Shown: positions 26,802 to 35,114 of the stretch, piece by piece
Layout: each line of letters begins with the position of its first letter
How positions within the stretch are numbered: position 1 is the stretch's first letter
Assembly: GCF_018100985.1 (NCBI RefSeq)
Contig: NZ_JAGJEI010000002.1
Coordinates: forward strand, 248,001 to 312,000
Length of the DNA stretch: 64,000 nt
Origin: Pseudoalteromonas sp. MMG007
GTDB lineage: Bacteria > Pseudomonadota > Gammaproteobacteria > Enterobacterales > Alteromonadaceae
Direction: 5' to 3'
The notes under the pieces: generated by a model
Told to the model about the DNA's origin: nothing
Databases searched by the model: none
The model's input: only the letters and a program-made list of their open reading frames with translations
Program-made: the position numbers and the translations under genes

Positions 26802-29369
26802 ATGAATAAAAGACCATTATTTAAATTACAACAAACTGCACCACAAAAACTGCTGGCGTTAAGCGTATCAGCAGCCTTACTGGGTAGTTTTTCAATTAAA
26901 GCAGCAGAGCAAGAGCCACAAGCACAAAAAGACATAGAACAAATAAGCGTTATTGGTTCTCGCCGTTTAGGTCGCACAGTTGAAGATAGCGCGGTGCCTA
27001 TTGATATTATTGGTGCCGATGCACTTAAAAGCTCAGGCCTTACCGAAACAAACGCATTATTAAGTAACTTATTACCAAGCTTTAACTTTCCGCAGGCATC
27101 TCTTACCGATGGTAGTGATCACGTACGCCCTGCACAGCTTCGTGGTTTAGCACCCGATCACACTCTAGTACTTGTAAATGGTAAACGCCGTCACAGTAAT
27201 GCATTACTAAATCTAAATGGCTCAACCGGTCGTGGCTCTTCCTCGGTAGATTTAAACGCTATACCAGCAAACGCTATTGAGCGCATTGAAGTCTTACGCG
27301 ATGGCGCCGCAGCGCAATATGGCTCTGATGCAATAGCGGGTGTTATTAATATTGTGCTTAAAAGTGCAAGCAGCGGCGGATCTGTCGCTGCAATTTATGG
27401 CGCAAATGTAACCGAAATGGACGGCGTACCTCAGCTTGAATCTGTATCTGAGGGTAGCGATGGTAATTTAGCATTTACCGAAGGCGGCGATCGCTCATTA
27501 ACCGACGGACAAACTTTAACGCTTCAAGGTAATATGGGTTTTGAACTGGGTGAAAATGGCTTTTTGAACATCTCGACTGAATACCGCGATCGCCACTCTA
27601 CAAACCGTTCAGACTACGATCAACGCGAAAACTACGATCGCTTAGATGATGGCTCACTCGACCCTCGTGAACTCACAGTAAACCGTTACAACCATAACTT
27701 TGGTAATGGTGATGTAGAAGATTTCTCTGTGTTTTATAACTCAGCGCTACAACTCACTAACGATGCAGAACTCTATTCATTTGGTTCTTACTCTAAACGT
27801 GAAGGTGAAGGTGGCGGGTTTTATCGCCGTGCAAGCGACAGCCGTAATATAGAAGAAATTTACCCAGACGGCTTTTTACCAGTGATCACCTCAGATATAA
27901 ACGACTTTTCATTAGCACTTGGCGTTAAAGGTTTTTTAAGCGAATGGAATTACGATGTATCCGCAGTATATGGGCAAGATGCATTTGAGTTTGGTGTTAT
28001 AAATAGCTTAAATACATCATACGGCCCTACTAGCCAAACAAGCTTTGATGCCGGCACCCTGACTTACGATCAACTTACTTTCAACGTAGATTTTAATCGT
28101 GAAGTAGACGTAAGCTTTTTAGAAAGCTCGGTAAGTGTTGCTTTTGGCGCAGAATATCGTACCGAAGGTTACGAAATTGAAGCAGGTGAAGAAGCGTCAT
28201 ACGCACAAGGGACATTTGGCCCAGGTGGTGAGGTTACTGGTGAAGATGGCCCGTTTGGTGCTGCAGGCTCACAAGTATTTCCAGGCTTTACCCCAGAGTC
28301 TGAAGGTGACAACAGCCGCCACAATGTTAGCTTTTACATAGATTTAGAAACCTACCTTACAGATGATTGGAACATAGCTGTTGCAGCGCGTTACGAAGAT
28401 TACTCTGATTTTGGCGATACGCTCAATGGTAAAATTGCAACGCGTTATTCGCTCACTGAAGATTTAGCCATTCGTGCATCGGCATCAACAGGTTTTAGAG
28501 CGCCCTCTTTACAACAGCAATACTTTACATCTGTTGCAACAGTATTTGTTGATGGCGAGCCAACCGAAACAGGTACCTTCGCACCAAGTAGCGATGTAGC
28601 ACAAGCCCTTGGCTCACCAGGTCTTGATGCAGAAGAAGCCACTAACTACGGTGTCGGCTTTACGTGGTCTACCGACTTTAACTTCAGCTTATCGGTTGAT
28701 TACTATCAAATATTAATTGATGACCGTATTGTACTGTCTAACAATTTGTCGGGCGCTGCCATTGAAGAGCTATTAGCAGGCACTGGCGCAACACAGGGTC
28801 GTTTTTTCTTAAATGCGATTGATAGTAAAACACGTGGTGTTGATGTAGTTGCTTCGTACAATGTAGCAACCGATGGCTATGGCGATATTGCCTTTAACTT
28901 AGGCTACAACTACGGCAAAAACGAAGTAACAAATATTATTGATCCACCAGCCGAGCTACAAGGCGCTGGATTCGATCAAGACAACTTATTCTCAGGCACT
29001 GAGCTGCGTCGTTTTGAGGTAAGTACACCCCGTAACAAATACAATTTAAGTGCTACGTGGACTAACGATGATATACGAACCACGCTTAGAACAACCCGTT
29101 ACGGCGAAACACAAGATCCATCATCAACGGCTGAACTAAATGAAGTGCTAAAACCAAAATGGATCACCGACTTAGACATCGGCTACGCGCTTACCAATAA
29201 CGTATCGTTGAGCGTAGGTGCAAATAACATTTTTGACGTTTACCCAGATGCAACACGAGAAAACGTTGAAGAGCTATCAACCTTCTCCCGTTTATTTGCT
29301 TATTCAAGCTTTTCACCGTATGGATTTAACGGCCGCTACGTATACGGCAAAATTGAAATGAAGTTTTAA
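26802..29369 (+). CDS. TonB-dependent outer-membrane receptor
   Basis: 855 residues. The long signal peptide ends near FSIKAAEQ and is followed by a TonB-box-like stretch (EQISVIGSRR), a plug domain (about 50-170, with VLVNGKRRH, IERIEVLRDGAAAQYGSDAIAGVINI) and a 22-strand barrel ending in YGKIEMKF with C-terminal Phe. It imports a scarce substrate through the outer membrane using TonB-ExbBD. The neighbours do not reveal the substrate. Shine-Dalgarno GAGGG precedes ATG 26802. Confidence 0.95.
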   Translation: MNKRPLFKLQQTAPQKLLALSVSAALLGSFSIKAAEQEPQAQKDIEQISVIGSRRLGRTVEDSAVPIDIIGADALKSSGLTETNALLSNLLPSFNFPQASLTDGSDHVRPAQLRGLAPDHTLVLVNGKRRHSNALLNLNGSTGRGSSSVDLNAIPANAIERIEVLRDGAAAQYGSDAIAGVINIVLKSASSGGSVAAIYGANVTEMDGVPQLESVSEGSDGNLAFTEGGDRSLTDGQTLTLQGNMGFELGENGFLNISTEYRDRHSTNRSDYDQRENYDRLDDGSLDPRELTVNRYNHNFGNGDVEDFSVFYNSALQLTNDAELYSFGSYSKREGEGGGFYRRASDSRNIEEIYPDGFLPVITSDINDFSLALGVKGFLSEWNYDVSAVYGQDAFEFGVINSLNTSYGPTSQTSFDAGTLTYDQLTFNVDFNREVDVSFLESSVSVAFGAEYRTEGYEIEAGEEASYAQGTFGPGGEVTGEDGPFGAAGSQVFPGFTPESEGDNSRHNVSFYIDLETYLTDDWNIAVAARYEDYSDFGDTLNGKIATRYSLTEDLAIRASASTGFRAPSLQQQYFTSVATVFVDGEPTETGTFAPSSDVAQALGSPGLDAEEATNYGVGFTWSTDFNFSLSVDYYQILIDDRIVLSNNLSGAAIEELLAGTGATQGRFFLNAIDSKTRGVDVVASYNVATDGYGDIAFNLGYNYGKNEVTNIIDPPAELQGAGFDQDNLFSGTELRRFEVSTPRNKYNLSATWTNDDIRTTLRTTRYGETQDPSSTAELNEVLKPKWITDLDIGYALTNNVSLSVGANNIFDVYPDATRENVEELSTFSRLFAYSSFSPYGFNGRYVYGKIEMKF

Positions 29370-29402
29370 GCAATAAATTTTGTATAAAACACGCTAAAAC
29401 AC

Positions 29403-29428
29403 AAAAGCCACCAAATTGGTGGCTTTTT
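29403..29428. terminator. bidirectional terminator
   Basis: Stem AAAAGCCACCAA / TTGGTGGCTTTT around one base, between the convergent receptor and ilvE genes, with a T tail in both directions. Confidence 0.92.
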
Positions 29429-29449
29429 AATTTGCGCTTATCAAATCAA

Positions 29450-30445
29450 TTAGATTTTAGTTAACCAACCATGTTTGTCTTCGCTTTTACCCCATTGAAT
29501 GTCGTTCAATGCTTGTCGTAAACGAGCTGTAGTTGGGCCTGGCTCGCCGCTACCTACTTTGTATTCTTTATCGTTATGAATAAACGTACCTACAGCAGTA
29601 AGTACTGCAGCAGTGCCCGAAAGTGCAGCCTCTGTGCCTGGTTTAGCTGCGCGCTCTAGTAGCTCAGTAACACTAAAGTTACGCTCGCTTACCGTCATAC
29701 CTAAATCTTTAGCTATGGTTAAAATACTATTACGCGTTACACCATGTAAAAACGTGCTATCAAGCGCTTTAGTAATAATTTCGTTGCCATCAATTAAAAT
29801 AAAGTTAGCCGCGCCGGTTTCTTGTACGTCGCCACCTGGGCAAAATAAAATTTGATCTGCTTGATACTTTTCACGTGCAGCACTAATAGGTGCAAGTGCA
29901 CTGGCATAGTTACCACCGCTTTTAACCATACCCATATGCGGTGCGCAGCGCATGCCGTCTTCTTCAAGTAACACTCTTAGTGCGGTGGCACCGCCTGCAA
30001 AGTAATCACCCACAGGCGATAATAACGTATATAAAATTGAGCTCATAGACGGTGCTGCCGCTTTACCAATTGCAGCCTCAGTGCCTATATGCGTAGGACG
30101 AATATACATAGAGCCTGGTGGTAATGGCGTTTCGTCTGCGTATTCACGCACTATATCTAAAATCATGTTTTTTAACATATCGCCATCAAAACTAGGTAAG
30201 CTCAACAAAGCCGAGCTTTGCTGCATACGGGCAATATTTGCATCCATTCTAAAAATATAAACAGAACCATCTTCACGACGAAAGGCCTTTAAGCCCTCAA
30301 AGCATGTGCTTGAATAATGAAGAACGTGCGCACCAGCATGAAGTTCAAGTTTATCGGAAGGGACAATTGAGCTTTCGCTCCATTGGTTATCAGAAAAACG
30401 AGCTTGAATCATCTGCGGCATAAACACGGTACCAAATGCGGCCAT
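29450..30445 (-). CDS. ilvE: branched-chain amino acid aminotransferase
   Basis: 331 residues from ATG 30445, which has AGAGAG six bases upstream; a longer frame to 30493 adds an unlikely N-terminus. Fold-type IV PLP enzyme that transaminates Val, Leu and Ile with 2-oxoglutarate in the cytoplasm. The PLP Lys175 is in MGMVKSGGNYASA, the form typical of the larger BCAT group. GAANFILIDGNEIITKALD and LSGTAAVLTAVG follow the family. Monocistronic. Confidence 0.94.
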   Translation of the reverse strand: MAAFGTVFMPQMIQARFSDNQWSESSIVPSDKLELHAGAHVLHYSSTCFEGLKAFRREDGSVYIFRMDANIARMQQSSALLSLPSFDGDMLKNMILDIVREYADETPLPPGSMYIRPTHIGTEAAIGKAAAPSMSSILYTLLSPVGDYFAGGATALRVLLEEDGMRCAPHMGMVKSGGNYASALAPISAAREKYQADQILFCPGGDVQETGAANFILIDGNEIITKALDSTFLHGVTRNSILTIAKDLGMTVSERNFSVTELLERAAKPGTEAALSGTAAVLTAVGTFIHNDKEYKVGSGEPGPTTARLRQALNDIQWGKSEDKHGWLTKI

Positions 30446-30591
30446 TTTAATCTCTCTTGTGTGGTCTATTTTTCTCCATTGTATGACATTCACACATCAT
30501 TTAACCATAGCTAAAGTAAGGCTTTTTTAATTAACAAAAAGAATTTTTTGCAAGTGCTGTTTATAAATTAAACATATTGCTAAGCGCATAC

Positions 30592-30626
30592 AAAAAAGCC
30601 GATTAATACATGGTTATTAATCGGCT
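30592..30626 (-). terminator. terminator of the desaturase operon
   Basis: 12-bp stem (AGCCGATTAATA at 30597-30608, TATTAATCGGCT at 30615-30626). Read leftward it ends in a T run, 18 bp after the desaturase stop. Confidence 0.9.
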
Positions 30627-30643
30627 CCTTAATGGCACACCAT

Positions 30644-31696
30644 TTATTTGAACGAGTACCTAATAATACGTTTTAATACCGAGCTATACTGTTTAAAAAA
30701 ACCACCTGTATGGTAATCAATACCGTGCTTTTGCATAACAGCTTGAACTTGTGGTGCCACTTCTTGATAGCGCGACGACGGCATATCAGGAAATAAATGA
30801 TGCTCAATTTGGCAGCTCAAATGCCCAGTTAAAACATGAAACCAATGCGACCCTTTAATATTAGACGAGCCCAACACTTGGCGATAATACCACTGCCCTT
30901 GGGTTTCGTTTATACAGTCTTCTTCTTTAAAGGTTTCGGTGTCTTCGGTAAAGTGGCCACAAAATATTATGGTTGATGTCCATAAATTACGAATTAAGTT
31001 TGCCACTAAATTCCCCGCTAACACCCATAAAAATAAAGGCCCTGCAAGTAATGGGAATACCGCATAATCTTTAATTAACTGACGAGCGCCCTTACTAAAA
31101 AAACGTTGTTTTAAAGTCGCGTGCGATACACCCCCTTCGCGGTTTTCTTTCTTTTTACCAATAAACACGCGTTCAGCTGCCAGTTCGTGATACGACACCC
31201 CCCACTGAAACAGCACACTTAAATTAATATACGTAAAAAACTGCCATACATTTTTAAAGCGCCACTTAAAGTCATCACTTAAACGTAAAAGCCCATAACC
31301 AAAGTCTCTGTCTTTGCCAATAATATTAGTATACGTATGATGCTCAAAGTTATGTACGCGGTGCCAGCTTTGCCCGTCACAGGCTATATCCCACTCATAA
31401 TGTTGTGAGTTAAGCTGTTTGTCGTTCATCCAATCGTATTGGCCGTGCATAACGTTATGGCCAATTTCCATATTGTCTAAAATTTTAGCAAGCGCTAATA
31501 ACAGTACACCAGCAACCCACAGTAATGGCTGAATAAAACCAAGCATAAGTAAAATTCGCCCGCTCCATTCACACACTCGCTGTTTGCGTACAACAGAGCG
31601 AATGTAATCAGCATCCTGTTGCCCTACTTTGCCAAGCGTATCCATTTTTATAGCATCTAAATCGCTTGCAAGCTGATCAAAGTTTATATTTTTCAT
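30644..31696 (-). CDS. membrane fatty acid (acyl-CoA) desaturase, DesA3-like
   Basis: 350-residue membrane di-iron enzyme. Three histidine clusters are visible: GHNVMHGQYDW, HNFEHHTYTN and QIEHHLFPDMP, with hydrophobic segments between. It inserts a double bond, probably delta-9, into saturated acyl chains using electrons from the reductase encoded just upstream, whose stop overlaps this start by four bases. The pairing matches mycobacterial DesA3 with Rv3230c and Pseudomonas DesB-DesC. Likely controlled by the palindromes at 32769-32818. Confidence 0.93.
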   Translation of the reverse strand: MKNINFDQLASDLDAIKMDTLGKVGQQDADYIRSVVRKQRVCEWSGRILLMLGFIQPLLWVAGVLLLALAKILDNMEIGHNVMHGQYDWMNDKQLNSQHYEWDIACDGQSWHRVHNFEHHTYTNIIGKDRDFGYGLLRLSDDFKWRFKNVWQFFTYINLSVLFQWGVSYHELAAERVFIGKKKENREGGVSHATLKQRFFSKGARQLIKDYAVFPLLAGPLFLWVLAGNLVANLIRNLWTSTIIFCGHFTEDTETFKEEDCINETQGQWYYRQVLGSSNIKGSHWFHVLTGHLSCQIEHHLFPDMPSSRYQEVAPQVQAVMQKHGIDYHTGGFFKQYSSVLKRIIRYSFK

Positions 31697-32739
31697 AATT
31701 GTAACTCCAAGTCGCTAACAGGTTGGCTTACACAAAGTTGAATTAATTGCTCGCCGTTATCACTCAGTTCACCTGTTTTTAAATTGCGCACCACGCCTGA
31801 TTTTTTAATACATTGGCATTGATGGCAAATACCAATACCGCAGCCACGTTTGACCGGTAATTGTTTTACTTCAAACTGAGGCAATAAGGCATTATTGGCG
31901 CTTACTACATAGGCGCTGCTATTAAGCTGCACATTAAATTGGCTGTCGTCGTTTAACGTTGGCAGTGCTAAACCAAATGCCTCTTGGTAGTAATTTAAAT
32001 CGTGCTTTATAGCAAAATCACTCACCGTTTTCATAAAGCCCGCTGGCCCACAACAGTATATATCTGGATTTTCCCATACATTAATGTTGCGAGTAATATC
32101 GCCTGACTGTTCACGCGTTAACAGTAAAAAAGAAAAATGTGAAAACTTGCCAGCAAGTTTACTTAGCTCATCGACACATTGATGCTCTGTGGCTTTAGCA
32201 AAATATATCAACGACACTTTTTGCGACGTAGTATTTAAATGCTCACTAAGCATGGCAAGCATTGGGGTTATACCTGAGCCACCAGCAATAAAAGTTGCTG
32301 CTTTTTGCGTGTTTTTGTAAATAAACTCACCACTAGGCGCCGAAATATTACACCACTCACCCACTCGTAGAGCACTGCTTAAAAGGCGTGTAAAGCGCCC
32401 TTGCTCATTAGTTTTAATTAATAAACGCACCAATCCCGTTGTTTTAAATTGCTCGGGGCTTGAGGCAACTGTAAATACCCGCGTGAGTAACCGGCCATTA
32501 ATTTCTACGGTTAAACTAATATGTTGCCCAGCAGTATGTGCCTTCCAATGTTTACTTGGTTTAAGTAATACACTTAAAAAACTGCCATTTAATTCATCTA
32601 TTTCAGCAACCTGCGCTCTAAATACATTAGCGCGCCATGCTGGTTTAAAAGCTTGCATGATAGGTTCTATGTAACCGGCAAAACTTTGATGGTGTAAAAA
32701 CCATTTAGAAAATTGGTTTAATACCTGAGTCATCATCAT
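31693..32739 (-). CDS. ferredoxin/flavodoxin reductase with 2Fe-2S domain, desaturase partner
   Basis: 348 residues. FAD-binding barrel (RVFTVASSPEQ), NAD(P) domain (FIAGGSGITPMLAML, CCGPAGFM) and a C-terminal plant-type ferredoxin domain with cysteines in GCGIGICHQCQC and IQLCVS. It passes electrons from NAD(P)H to the desaturase encoded downstream. Three ATG codons open the frame; the true one is not certain. First gene of a two-gene operon. Confidence 0.93.
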   Translation of the reverse strand: MMMTQVLNQFSKWFLHHQSFAGYIEPIMQAFKPAWRANVFRAQVAEIDELNGSFLSVLLKPSKHWKAHTAGQHISLTVEINGRLLTRVFTVASSPEQFKTTGLVRLLIKTNEQGRFTRLLSSALRVGEWCNISAPSGEFIYKNTQKAATFIAGGSGITPMLAMLSEHLNTTSQKVSLIYFAKATEHQCVDELSKLAGKFSHFSFLLLTREQSGDITRNINVWENPDIYCCGPAGFMKTVSDFAIKHDLNYYQEAFGLALPTLNDDSQFNVQLNSSAYVVSANNALLPQFEVKQLPVKRGCGIGICHQCQCIKKSGVVRNLKTGELSDNGEQLIQLCVSQPVSDLELQL

Positions 32740-32768
32740 GGATAAATCTCTACTTAAACTAAATTACT

Positions 32769-32818
32769 TTGACCGTACACGTGTACGCTCAAACTTCAGC
32801 GCACAAGTGTACGCTCAA
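32769..32818. promoter_or_regulatory. two tandem 24-bp palindromic operators upstream of the desaturase operon
   Basis: Site 1 (32769-32792) is TTGA-C-CGTACACGTGTACG-C-TCAA, symmetric at 22 of 24 positions, with a perfect 14-bp core. Site 2 (32795-32818) shares the right arm GTGTACGCTCAA and is symmetric at 18 of 24. The centres are 26 bp apart. The layout suits a TetR-family regulator of unsaturated fatty acid genes (FabR/DesT type); no such gene is adjacent. Confidence 0.7.
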
Positions 32819-33006
32819 AAATATTAATTTCAACCGTATTAGAGTAAATATTCAACTTTACTTAGCGTTAATTGATAAAACAGATTTGTGGTTAAAAGCC
32901 TTTTTATTAAAATAGGAATGTGTATTTTTCGTTCAACTCAACGCTTAACAAAATTATTTATGCCATGCTAAGGTTATGTAAGATCGGACTAATTTTGGAA
33001 GCCATT

Positions 33007-34182
33007 ATGATCAACTCAGTACCACATAACACACTCCCTAAACTAATAATTGCGGGTTTAACTGTTGCAATACTTGGTATGTCTACACCAGTTAATGCTA
33101 ATAATGACTATATAAAAAACTACAAACAGCTCGATGGTTTAGCGCTTAACGTTAACGCAGTAACAGCGGCAGAAGGTGTGGTTATACCTTGGGCTATTGA
33201 ACCTTTAGCCAATGGTGATTTATTAATATCTGAGCGCAGTGGTGCATTATTTTTATTACCTAAAAATACCACCACATTAACTAAGGTTTCTGGGCTACCT
33301 ATAATAGACGCAAATGGCCAAGGTGGATTGCTTGATTTAGCACTACATACCGACAGTAATCAAAATCAGTGGTTGTACTTTAGTTACTCAAGCAGTCAGG
33401 GCACAGGAAGTGGAAGTAACACCGCTATTATGCGCGCCAAGCTAAGTGATGATCATACGCAGTTATCTGATCAGCAATTACTATACAAAGGCGAACACAA
33501 CAGTACTAAAGGCCAGCACTACGGCAGTCGTATTGTGTTTGATGACGAAGGTTATGTTTATTTTTCAATTGGCGATCGCGGTGCGCGTACTATAAACCCA
33601 CAAGATCTAACCCGCGATGGCGGTAAAATTTATCGCTTACACGAAGATGGTCGTATCCCAAGTGATAATCCGTTTGTTAAACAAAAAAATGCAAAGCATG
33701 CAGTTTGGTCCTACGGGCACCGTAATCCACAGGGCATGTGGTTTGATAAACAAAATAATATTTTATGGTCTCACGAACACGGCCCTCGTGGCGGCGATGA
33801 GCTTAATATAATAAAAAAAGGCGCTAACTACGGATGGCCTTTAGTCAGTTATGGCGTTAACTACAGCGGTACCAAGTTTACCGACCTTAAAGAAAAAGAC
33901 GGTATGCAATCGCCCGCATTACATTGGACCCCTTCAATTGCCCCTTCCGATATGTTGTATGTAACGAGTGATAAATACCCAAAGCTTAAAGGTAAACTAT
34001 TACTAGCATCAATGAAATTTGCATTCATTAGCGCACTGGAACTCTCAAAAGGTAAGGTTGTTAAGCAATATAAAATACTCGATGGCATTGGCAGAGTACG
34101 CAGCTTAGCGCAAGGTGCTGATGGGTATATTTATTTAGGTATTGATGGCCAAGGTATTAAACGCCTGGAGCCAGAAACTTAA
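33007..34182 (+). CDS. PQQ-dependent sugar dehydrogenase (aldose sugar dehydrogenase type, GSDH superfamily)
   Basis: 391 residues from ATG 33007, preceded by GGAAG. This start gives a proper signal peptide (PKLIIAGLTVAILGMSTPVNANN); a longer frame from 32920 buries it. The mature protein is a six-bladed propeller with GQGGLLDLALH, GHRNPQGMWFD, HEHGPRGGDELN and KGANYGWPL, hallmarks of soluble PQQ aldose dehydrogenases. It would oxidise sugars in the periplasm. PQQ synthesis genes are not in view. Confidence 0.92.
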   Translation: MINSVPHNTLPKLIIAGLTVAILGMSTPVNANNDYIKNYKQLDGLALNVNAVTAAEGVVIPWAIEPLANGDLLISERSGALFLLPKNTTTLTKVSGLPIIDANGQGGLLDLALHTDSNQNQWLYFSYSSSQGTGSGSNTAIMRAKLSDDHTQLSDQQLLYKGEHNSTKGQHYGSRIVFDDEGYVYFSIGDRGARTINPQDLTRDGGKIYRLHEDGRIPSDNPFVKQKNAKHAVWSYGHRNPQGMWFDKQNNILWSHEHGPRGGDELNIIKKGANYGWPLVSYGVNYSGTKFTDLKEKDGMQSPALHWTPSIAPSDMLYVTSDKYPKLKGKLLLASMKFAFISALELSKGKVVKQYKILDGIGRVRSLAQGADGYIYLGIDGQGIKRLEPET

Positions 34183-34228
34183 ATTCCTTAAACATAAGCC
34201 TCTTAAACATCAAAGTATAATAAATACA

Positions 34229-34257
34229 GCGTTTGCCTTATTTAATAAGGTAAACGC
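34229..34257 (+). terminator. candidate terminator of the sugar dehydrogenase gene
   Basis: Stem GCGTTTGCCTTAT / ATAAGGTAAACGC with one G-T pair and a TTA loop, 46 bp after the stop. The T tail is poor, so termination is likely but weak. Confidence 0.6.
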
Positions 34258-34334
34258 CTTGCCACTAAAAGAACTATTTATCTCTTTGTAGCGTAGGATA
34301 GACTCATAACTGCTATTTATTAAAGAGAGTCACC

Positions 34335-34514
34335 ATGTTTTCAATATTCAAATCAGACCCAACAAAAAAACTCCGCAAAGAGTACGACGCAAAATTAGAG
34401 CAAGGCATGCAAGCACAGCGCAAAGGCGATATTAAAAGTTACGCCATGCTAAGCGCAGAAGCCGAAAAAATCTGGAGTGAAATAGAAACTCTAGAGGCTA
34501 AAAAATCCAAATAA
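34335..34514 (+). CDS. DUF6435 family small protein
   Basis: 59-residue cytoplasmic helical protein (MFSIFKSDPTKKLRKEYD, then AQRKGDIKSYAMLSAEAEKI). This pattern is what I know as DUF6435; function unknown. Shine-Dalgarno AAAGAGAG lies five bases before ATG 34335. The last base of its TAA stop is also the first base of the inverted-repeat element at 34514-34674, so the element abuts the gene exactly. Confidence 0.78.
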   Translation: MFSIFKSDPTKKLRKEYDAKLEQGMQAQRKGDIKSYAMLSAEAEKIWSEIETLEAKKSK

Positions 34515-34674
34515 TACCAATCGTGTTAAGTTATTAGACATTTATAGCAACGGATAAATAAAGTGATAACAAGGCATAAATTTCGACATGTAGTTGTTCT
34601 ACATAAAAATTTATAACGCCGTTAACGCTTTATTTAGCACGTTAGAAAGGCTAAATATTTAAGTCGATTGGTAT
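34514..34674. repeat. MITE-like inverted-repeat element
   Basis: About 160 bp bounded by perfect 10-bp inverted ends ATACCAATCG (34514-34523) and CGATTGGTAT (34665-34674). The interior folds too: ATGTAG-TTGTT-CTACAT at the centre, with flanking AAATAAAG.../...CTTTATTT and GGCATAAATTT/AAATTTATAACGCC arms. No coding capacity. ATACCAATC-ended repeats look familiar from Shewanella and Pseudoalteromonas intergenic DNA. No clear target-site duplication. Confidence 0.75.
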
Positions 34675-34941
34675 AAACATCGTGTCTGCCCTATTTAAAA
34701 TGAAGGAAGACGCGTTTAGTAAATAATTCATCACCTTTTGTTTTAAAGCCTCCACCAGCCAAAAATCACCTTTTATAACATGCTTACATAAACAAGTGTG
34801 CTTAAGGCGATTACTCACGTTATTGCCACTGTTTTTAATGAATATTAAATGATTTAAAAAGTGTTTTGGTTTTCATTTTTAAAACTTTAGTTGCTGCATT
34901 TACTAAAGCGTTGAAGATTTTCCTCTTAAGTCAGAAAATAA
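34675..34941. other. AT-rich gap before the cassette region
   Basis: About 265 bp with no credible gene or hairpin with a T tail. It separates the MITE-like element from the inverted-repeat block at 34942. TCCTCTTAA at 34921-34929 is complementary to TTAAGAGGA at 35042-35050 inside that block. Confidence 0.4.
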
Positions 34942-35082
34942 GGACGCTTTCCTCTTTTTTGCATATTATTAAAAGAACAGCCCGACTAAAAGTTTAATAC
35001 TCGCAATGTGTTACAAGATTTGTTATTAATATTAAAAATAATTAAGAGGACATACATTGCTCATAAAAAGAGGAAAGTGTCC
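34942..35082. repeat. 141-bp block bounded by 18-bp inverted repeats
   Basis: GGACGCTTTCCTCTTTTT (34942-34959) and AAAAAGAGGAAAGTGTCC (35065-35082) match at 17 of 18 positions as inverted repeats. About 105 bp of non-coding AT-rich DNA lies between. It ends 33 bp before the RelA/SpoT gene. It may be a MITE derivative or a very divergent recombination site marking the left edge of the cassette cluster. Confidence 0.6.
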
Positions 35083-35114
35083 TCTGATAAAGTTGTTAGC
35101 TTTCTAGGAGAGTC

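Noticed and set aside
26802..29369. Siderophore receptor assignment for the TonB-dependent receptor
   Set aside because: No iron-transport genes or Fur-box-like sequence were recognised nearby; the plug and barrel alone do not tell the substrate.
32920..33006. Longer N-terminus of the PQQ-type sugar dehydrogenase
   Set aside because: It would place 29 residues before a good signal peptide; the ATG at 33007 has its own binding site.
34942..35082. Complete insertion sequence between the 18-bp inverted repeats
   Set aside because: The interior is only about 105 bp, has no transposase fragment, and the flanks show no clear target duplication.
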